A stretch of DNA of 64,000 nucleotides from the NCBI GenBank assembly GCA_947044405.1, contig CAMRHE010000354.1, positions 434,001-498,000 of the forward strand. The letters are read 5' to 3'. The notes under the pieces were generated by a model. That model made no database searches. It was not told the origin of the DNA and worked only from the letters and a program-made list of their open reading frames with translations. This DNA is from Leptodactylus fallax (taxonomy: Eukaryota; Chordata; Amphibia; Anura; Leptodactylidae). Below are positions 57,075 to 64,000 of the stretch, one piece after another. How positions within the stretch are numbered: the stretch's first letter is position 1; the number at the start of each line of letters is the position of its first letter. The position numbers and the translations under genes are program-made.

Positions 57075-57799
57075 CAACCATGTGAGAGTCGATTTAACAG
57101 GTTCGAGATGACTATGTATTAGTCTATCCCTTAAATTACCGCCACGACGGTAAGTAACTGACGCTTGTGTGGTAATGGTATCCCTAATCATTGGGTCCTG
57201 CCTTAAAATGTCCCAAAAAGACCGAAGGGCCTTAATAACCTCTCCTGAGACTTGATCAAAGGTCCCTATCATCCTAATCAACCCCTTATTCTCATCCCTC
57301 GGTTTGGGTACTAAAAGGGATTTTCTATCACATCTAGTGGCAAAGTCCCGTGCCTCATGCAGGACATCCCTTGGATAACCTCAATTAATGAAGCGCTGCT
57401 CCAAGGCTTGGGCCTGTGTCTGATAATCCTGAAAGTTAGAACAGTTCCTGCGTACCCGCAGGAACTGTCCTTTGGGGATACCTCTCCTGAGGGGGGCAGG
57501 ATGTGCACTGTCCCACCTCAGCAGACTATTTGTCGCTGTGTCCTTGCGAAATAGTGTGGTCTCAATGATCCCCCCTTCCCTAATATAGATCTTAAGGTCC
57601 AAAAATGTAATGGACCGAGCATCAATACATGCCGTGAATTTCAAGTTAAGGTCATTATAGTTAAGTCTGTCTACAAAGCTCTAGAAGGATTCCACAGTTC
57701 CCGTCCAAAGAATCAGGATATCATCTATATATCTAAGCCACACGAGGATGTTAGATGTCCACTCCCGGTGTGGCTCAGTAAAAGGAGCTGAGGCATCAA
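57075..57799 (-). pseudogene. Penelope-like RT, C-terminal part, U5
   Basis: Same as 15601-16324; YIDD at 57720-57731. Confidence 0.83.
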
Positions 57800-59735
57800 A
57801 TCAAGCAGGGAAAAGCCAGTTATAAAGAAAAAAATGGAAAGGCAAATGGAAAGAAAAGACATAAGGGGGGGTCTGGGAGGGGCTTAAGTCAATTTCGGGT
57901 CATAAACAGTCTGTCTGCCAGATTGAGGCAGATGTTAATTGGCTTAATGAACTAAACCTATTCTTCAACAGATTTGATCACACACCAGCTCCTCCCACCC
58001 CAGTATGTCCTTCAGCTCCCCCCACCACAATGACTTCTCCCCATTCACCCCATGTGGCTACTTCCCAAGAGACCAGTAAATCTGTCTTTATTTGGCCACA
58101 GTCTGACCTTCACACGGGCCCAGGTGAGGAAGGAGATGAAAAAGATCAAGGCGAGGAAAGCCGCAGGACCAGATGACATCAGTGCAAGGCTAATTAAGAC
58201 TTGCGGGGACCAGCTGTGTGGTATAATTACATATATGTATAATATGAGCCTGAGGAAGGAAATAGTCCCTGAATTATGGAAATCTTCTTGTGTGGTACCA
58301 GTTCCAAAGAAACCCCACCCTATGGACCTCAATGACTACAGACCTGTAGCACTGACATCCCACTTGATGAAGATCTTAGAGAGATTGGTTCTCACACATC
58401 TCCGCCCTCTAGTGAGCCCCGCTATGGACCCCCTCCAGTTTGCTTATCGGCCGGGCATTGGGGTAGATGATGCCATCATCCATCTTCTGCACAGGGCTCT
58501 GTCTCACCTGGAGAAACCAGGGAACATGGTGAGAATAATGTTCTTTGACTTCTCCAGTGCTTTTAACACCATACAGCCCAGGTTATTGAGGGACAAGCTG
58601 GGCCTTGCTGGAGTGGACCACCACCTCTCCAACTGGATCCTAGACTACCTCACAAATTGACCTCAATACGTGAGAGCCCAAGACTGTGTGTCAGGTACCG
58701 TGATCTGTAATACGGGGGCACCTCAGGGTACGGTTCTCGCCCCTTTCCTCTTCACACTGTACACTGCAGATTTTAGGTGCAACTCATCCAGCTGCTACCT
58801 ACAGAAGTATTCTGACGACTCTGCAATAGTGGGTCTCATCACAGATGATGATGATAGGGAGTACAGAGAACTGAACCAGGATTTTGTGGACTGGTGCCAG
58901 CGGAACCACCTGAAGATTAACCCGGGGAAGACCAAGGAGATGGTGGTGGACTTCCGTAAAGGCAGAAGCCCTCCTAAACCAGTGGACATCCTGGGGACGG
59001 GCATCGAGATTGTGAACACCTATAAGTACCTGGGTTTGCTCCTTAATAATAAGCTGGACTGGGCAGATCATATGGAGGCCCTGTACAGGAAGGGCCACAG
59101 CAGGCTCTACCTGCTTAGGAAGCTGAGAGCCTTTGGAATCCGAGGGGCACTTCTTAGAACTTTCTTCAACTCGGTAGTGGCATCAGCCATCTTCTTTGGA
59201 GTAGCCTGCTGGGGGAGCAGTATATCAACCAGGGATAGGAATAGACTCGACAAGCTGATTAGAAGGGCCAGCTCTGTCCTGGGGAGCCCACTGGACCCAG
59301 TGCAGGTGGTGGGTGACAGAAGGATACTGTCCGTGGTAAGCTCCATGCAGAAGAAGAAGTCCCATCCCATGCATGAGACTGTGATCGCGCTGAGCAGTAC
59401 TGTCAGTGACCGACTGCTCCACCCTAGGTGTGAGAAGGAGCGCTATCGGAAGTCTTTCCTCCCCACCGCGGTTAGGCTGTACAACCAACACCGACCTAAG
59501 CGGAGATCAATACACACAGAGAACTGAAATATCTCTCTGCCTGTTAAATCCCCCCCCCCCCCTCTGCTACGTCCTATCTGTCTGTCTGCTATTATTGTAA
59601 TGCCTCTCACCTTGGAACATTCCTGTACATGTTGTATTTGTATCTGCTTATCTTATCTTTGCTGCTGTAACACACTGAATTTCCCCATTGTGGGACTATT
59701 AAAGGACTTTATTATTATTATTATTATTATTATTA
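57800..59735 (+). mobile_element. Nested CR1/L2/Rex1-type LINE, U5
   Basis: Partner of 16325-18260, in the same insertion point and with a similar (ATT)n tail. Confidence 0.85.
57836..59527 (+). pseudogene. LINE reverse transcriptase, U5
   Basis: As 16359-18050, with the shared frameshift and the shared TGA (58658-58660). From 58670 the frame is open to the natural C terminus (RRSIHTEN), since 59411-59413 is CGA where U2 has TGA. Confidence 0.9.
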
Positions 59736-60232
59736 AAGACACGGTGCTCCTCCCACCACCCTAAAAACAAGTTGGCTTAAGTAGGGGCTGTAGGGCTGCC
59801 CATGACAGTACCCTGCAGCTGGTAGAAGAAGCGCCGGTCAAACACAAAATAATTGGGTGTCAGGATAAAATGGAGTAAGGTCATGATCAGCTCATTATGG
59901 GAACTCAGATGAAGAGCGCGTGACTTAAGAAAATGCGCCACAACCCCACACCCCTTATCATGGGGTATGGAGCTGTAAAGTGCCTCCACGTCCAAGGATG
60001 CCAAAAACGTTCCCCCAGGCACATTGATATCCTCTAGATGCCTCAGGACGTCCATAGTGTCTCGGACATACGACGGCAAAGATGTTACGAACGGGCGCAG
60101 TACTTGATCTAAATATGCACTGACCCCCTGTGTAATGCTGTCGATGCCCGAGACAATAGGAAGTCCTTTAAGGGGATCATACCCCTTATGTACCTTTGGC
60201 AAACTGTAAAACGTGGCAATCCTTGGAAAACG
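59736..60232 (-). pseudogene. Penelope-like RT, N-terminal part, U5
   Basis: Same as 18261-18756; TAA before ANLFLG is shared. Confidence 0.85.
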
Positions 60233-60447
60233 TTTTTACTGCTTTCTGAATGCTGTGATTATACCTAATTGCCTGAGAATCAGAGGGGAGTTAGGCATAG
60301 GGGGATGGACTCTAACGCTAGGATCTAGCTTTATCACTGCCAGGTTCTAGAGGCAGGAGTAGCGTTTGGAGATATTATAGGTCCTGCTATGTGGTATATA
60401 TAATCACTTCTATTTACTCCTGATGAACTCATTTCAATAATCTAATG

Positions 60448-61402
60448 TTCTCAGCAGCTAATACATAGAAAATGGATCAGGAAGCAGATAGCTCCGTTCT
60501 GTGCATAGTGGCTATATCAGGTACTGCAGGTCAGCTCCCATTCATTTGTATGGTTGCTAAGTTGCAGTGACTCAGTTCAGCCACTACCCAGAGAGCGGAG
60601 CTGTCTTCGTCCTGATCCATTCTCTGTCATGAGCTGCTGAAAACAGCTATTTAAATGGGGTGTTGGGTGTCAGACCCCCACCAATTTGATATTTCAGGAT
60701 TCAGGGAAAGCTGGGTAGCATAGCATGAGGAGTAGTGTTAAGGAATACTGAATACTACATTTATCTAAATAAATCCCACTCCTTGCTATATAATTGTGCC
60801 ATATCATGTCAGATGTGATTTTCAGGGTCCTGGAAAGCTGGGTAGCATACCAGGTACTGCTGAGTACTAAATAAACTCTCCTCCTTGCTCTGTAATGGTT
60901 CCTTAACATGACAGATGAATTTTTCAGGGTCACAAGAAAGCTGGGTAACATACCAGTCATACAGTCAGTGCTGTCATACAGACTGCCGCTGAAGCAAAAT
61001 CTAAGTTATAACACAGACAGCTGGTTTTCAGAACTCTGGGAAAGCGGGGTGATTAGCACAATGTAGATAAAAGCCACTATCATTTGATCCTCCCTTCTTT
61101 CTTATGTAATTCATGCTCGGGAGCTGCTTTTTCTCCATTACACTCAAGAGCACTCCATTACATCATTAGACTCAATGTGAGATAAGCCCCGCCCCCTCTC
61201 AAACTTCCTGTGATGTCATGCTAGGGCTTGTAGTCAGTCTTTAGTTAGTATTGGCACTGTACAGAGGCAGGAAGCAATGTCTCCAAGATTACTGCTAAAC
61301 TGCTGAGAGCTGCAGAGATAGCTAGAGATAGACTATATCATGCAGATTTCTGTTTTAATTTTTGGATTTCAGAGTTTAGTCCCCTTTAAGAAAAAAAAAA
61401 AA
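60448..61402. repeat. Arm hairpin and GAAAGCTGGGTA repeats, U5
   Basis: Matches 18972-19927. Inverted repeat at about 60448-60654, degenerate repeats to about 61075. No gene. Confidence 0.6.
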
Positions 61403-61476
61403 TGGCCCGTACGGGGATCGAACCCGTGGCCTTGGCGTTATTAGCACCATGCTCTAACCAACTGAGCTAACCGGCA
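61403..61476 (-). tRNA. tRNA-Ile-AAT: tRNA-Ile (AAT), mildly altered
   Basis: 74 nt, with the anticodon loop CTAATAA intact. Changes from 25245 are position 1 G to T (shared with 19928), G26 to A, and variable-region and T-stem changes that leave A49-T65 paired. It could be functional if the weak first acceptor pair is tolerated. Confidence 0.88.
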
Positions 61477-61511
61477 ATATGGAGGTCAGCTTTATCTTCT
61501 GTGACTCAGAA

Positions 61512-61638
61512 TTAAAGGGGCTGTCCACTAGTTGGTGCCCAGACAGTATATAGAGGACAGAGTTTACAGTTTCTGGAAGCTGATCGTTCTGGGGGCTGGA
61601 TGTTCGCCCCTCACTGTTTGGGTATTTAAAGCTTGTCC
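61512..61638. mobile_element. TTAA MITE, right part deleted
   Basis: Left part of the MITE seen at 20037-20210. It stops at GCTTGTCC, where the deletion junction joins palindrome sequence. Confidence 0.75.
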
Positions 61639-61745
61639 CAGAACCTTCACTATGGTGCCGCTGGGACCGGGGAGCAGAATAGAAGATGCGCACATCCTGT
61701 GTGTCAGAAGATATCCCGGGAGCTGCATTAGTAAGCAGGTAAGTA
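61639..61745. repeat. Palindrome right arm only, U5
   Basis: Loop and right arm of the palindrome (from CAGAACCTTC to CAGGTAAGT). The left arm was removed by the deletion, so no long hairpin can form here. Confidence 0.85.
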
Positions 61746-61757
61746 TAATGGGAATAT

Positions 61758-62295
61758 AATGGAGGGGACTATTACCTGTAGGGGGCACTACTAGGGCTCC
61801 ATTACAGTAATAGTTTCCCCCCCTTTACACAGTTAATAACAGCCCCCCACCCACAGGTAATGTTAGGGCACTATAACTGTAATAGAGCCCTAGTAGCGCC
61901 CCCACAGGTAACATTAGCTGTAAGGGGCACTACTAGGGCTCTATTACAGTAATACTGCCCCCCACAGGTAATAATCACACACACATAGGTAATGTTATTA
62001 ACTGTAGGGGGTACTATTACTGTAATAGAGCCCTAGTAATGTCCCCACAAGTAATAGCCCCCCTCTCCACACACACAGGTTAAATTACCTGTGGGGGGCG
62101 CTATTACAGTAATAGTGCCCCCCAATTAATAACATTACCTGTGGTGGCCACTATTACAGTTACCATAGTGCCCCACAGTTAACAGTCCCCTCACACTCAG
62201 GTAATGATATGAACTGGTGGGGGGCACTATTACTGTACTAGTGCCATTGTAGCGTCCCCCACACGTAATATTTCCTGTGGGGGGCACTATTACAG
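61758..62295. repeat. Palindromic minisatellite, U5 (long)
   Basis: Matches 22328-22872. Confidence 0.75.
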
Positions 62296-62584
62296 TAATA
62301 GAGCACCCTGAGTGATGGTCCCCACTGCCCTACCTATACTTTATAAAGGGAACTCTCTCCATATCACCCGTACTTGAGTGAGGGCCCCTCCCCCTACTTT
62401 TATTAAGGAAGCCATCCATACCCGCAATAAGTTATGCATGATACGGAGAGATCTCCCTTAATAAAGTATAGGGGACTGTATAAATGTAATCATTAAATAT
62501 ACACTTTATTGTGTTTTCTTATGATCCATATATAATACAATTCTGGGCTACGATTGATTTAATATCAAAGCAAAAGTGAAAACT

Positions 62585-62657
62585 TGTTTCTGCCCGGTTT
62601 CGAACCGGGGACCTTTCGCGTGTTAGGCGAACGTGATAACCACTACACTACAGAAAC
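62585..62657 (-). tRNA. tRNA-Val-AAC: tRNA-Val (AAC)
   Basis: 73 nt, consensus, identical to 23150-23222. Confidence 0.96.
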
Positions 62658-63035
62658 TGCAATGTATTTTGATTTTGGCTCATATGGGACAGTGTCACAT
62701 CTGCGGCAGGACATTCTTCAGTCTCCTGCTATGATCTCTGCCTCCTATTGAAAACAATGTGAGGAGGAATCTGGGCGGAATCTGTCACTGATTCGGGGGC
62801 GGAATCCAGCAAATTCTTTCATGTGAACTTACCCCAAGGATAGGTTCTCACTAGCGGTGGAAGTCTGTTATGATAGAGTCCATTAATGCAAAACACAGAC
62901 GCCTATCATAATGTAAGGTAAATGGACACTAACGGATATTATTGTCCATTATTATACAGTCTGTTTTTTGGGGATTAGGGTTTTATTTATTTTTATTTTA
63001 TTTTAAGTTCCGCAGAGCTGCCCCATAGACTACAG
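62658..63035. other. Upstream flank of tRNA-Val, U5
   Basis: Matches 12952-13330; no gene. Confidence 0.5.
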
Positions 63036-64000
63036 TTTGTACGGCGAGTAAGCAGTGCGGCTCTTCCGTGCTGCCTCGGTACCACTGATCTGCAGGGGCC
63101 CTGGGTGTCGGACCCCCGCAGATCTAATATTGATGGCCTATCTTAAGGATTATAGTGGGTCCACTACCAGGGAATAAGAGCAGAGATGCGTCTTTGTGGC
63201 CACCAATCCATGGCCCAATGCATAGATAAGGATCCTTTTATAGATATGTAAATCATACAGCAAGTACATCCGGGGCGGGCCAGGTTTGGGAAATTTGCTT
63301 ATAGATAGCTGAGGAACACGCACAGAGGGTGAAAATGTTATTCACACCTACAGGGGTGCTGCGGCGCTGCAATTCCAGAGGAGAGCTGAAGCACTTGCAG
63401 CTGTCTGTAGGTAAAGCTGGCAAGTCAGCCCCGCCTCCAGTGCACTTGAGGCCTGTAAATCTATAAATAGATGAATATCTCTGCATTACTTTAGCAGTTT
63501 CTGCTCCTATTACCCATACACAGCGCTATTATTGGTTTGGCAGACCTGTCAGATTCCCTTTAATGTGCTCCTTTATCTATATTGGTGCACCAGTGTCTCT
63601 CCCAGTGTAACATGGATCTGATTATTGAATCTGTTTTTGACTTTAAGGGGTTTTCTGAGCAAAAAATATTAATAACTTCTCCTAAAAAAGGTCATCAATG
63701 TCAGATTGTATTAGCTGTTCTCAGCAGCTAATACATAGAGAATGGATCAGGAAGCAGATAGCTCCGTTCTGTGCATAGTGGCTATATCAGGTACTGCAGG
63801 ACAGCTCCCTTTCATTTGTATGGTTGCTAAATTGCAGTGACTAAGTTCAGCCACTACCCAGAGAGCGGAGCTGTCTTCTTCCTGATCCATTCTCTGTCAT
63901 GAGCTGCTGAAAACAGCTATTTAAATGGGGTGTTGGGTGTCAGACCCCCACCAATTTGATATTTCAGGATTCAGGGAAAGCTGGGTAGCATAGCATGAGG
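63036..64000. repeat. Start of tRNA array unit U6 (resembles U3)
   Basis: Head block and arm hairpin (about 63718-63920), then the first GAAAGCTGGGTA repeat. It shares U3-specific variants (for example GGGTCCACTACCAG, ACTTGAGGCCTG and CTCCTAAAAAAGG), so the next unit is probably a U3 copy. No tRNA inside the window. Confidence 0.75.

Larger units (their letters stand above)
55152..60446 (-). mobile_element. Penelope-like element with inverted terminal repeats, U5
   Basis: Partner of 13678-18970 with the same truncation, nested LINE and junctions. Inverted repeats at 55700-55914 and 60233-60447. Confidence 0.88.
54805..63035. repeat. tRNA array unit U5 (partner of U2)
   Basis: Near-identical to U2 up to 61638 (offset 41474-41476), then continues with U2 sequence from about 22211 (offset about 39435). 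It therefore lacks about 2.05 kb with Asp and Glu. Confidence 0.9.

Noticed and set aside
1..64000. Other Pol III or snRNA genes (5S, U6, 7SK, U1, U2) in the spacers
   Set aside because: I looked for their hallmark sequences on both strands and found none. The U1-like ACTTACCTG in the palindrome is only the complement of a splice donor and is not followed by U1 sequence.

Overview
The window looks like vertebrate nuclear DNA, most likely from an anuran amphibian. It carries no protein-coding host gene that I can support. What it holds is a tandem tRNA gene array: 20 tRNA loci, all on the minus strand, of four kinds recognised from vertebrate tRNA sequence: Ile(AAT), Asp(GTC), Glu(CTC) and Val(AAC). 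The organism call rests on vertebrate-type tRNAs, an L1/Tx1-type LINE, a Penelope-like element, a CR1/L2/Rex1-type LINE, a hAT-type MITE with 8-bp target duplications and MITEs with TTAAAGGRR ends of the kind described from Xenopus. A tandem tRNA cluster in a frog also has a precedent in the 3.2-kb Xenopus laevis tRNA repeat, although that one carries other isotypes.

Layout. I cut the array at a recurring head sequence (TTGTACGGCGAG), which gives six units: U1 1-13330, U2 13331-23601, U3 23602-41480, U4 41481-54804, U5 54805-63035 and U6 63036 to the window end. The ancestral order read on the plus strand is: head block, arm hairpin, GCTGGGTAGCAT-motif repeats, tRNA-Ile, a TTAA MITE, tRNA-Asp, tRNA-Glu, 46-bp minisatellite, a conserved block ('block H'), interspersed repeats, an ACTAGCAGAAG...(GACA)n repeat pair with hAT MITEs, a long palindrome, a palindromic minisatellite, tRNA-Val, then the next head. 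U1 and U4 are near-identical, U2 and U5 are near-identical, and U6 begins like U3. The array is therefore a three-unit higher-order repeat with a period of about 41.5 kb.

Mobile elements shape each unit. U2 and U5 carry a minus-strand Penelope-like element (RT plus GIY-YIG) bounded by 215-bp inverted repeats and interrupted by a plus-strand CR1/L2/Rex1-type LINE. That nested insertion predates the higher-order duplication. U3 carries a near full-length but inactivated L1 (27.69-33.87 kb), a solo retroviral LTR (37.03-38.00 kb, TSD ATGT) and a second Asp-Glu pair.

The tRNA genes are uneven in quality. All six in U3 match the consensus or nearly so. The Ile and Glu copies of U1 and U4, the Asp copy of U2 and both U2/U5 Ile copies carry changes, including an Ile gene whose anticodon now reads ATT (19928-20001) and an Ile gene that has lost U33 (46032-46105). 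Between higher-order copies the tRNA bodies differ far more than their flanks, which look about 99% identical by eye. Four of the five paired loci therefore look like mutation hotspots.

All identities quoted are visual estimates. The near-identical 41-kb copies could partly reflect assembly of haplotypes, which the sequence alone cannot exclude.
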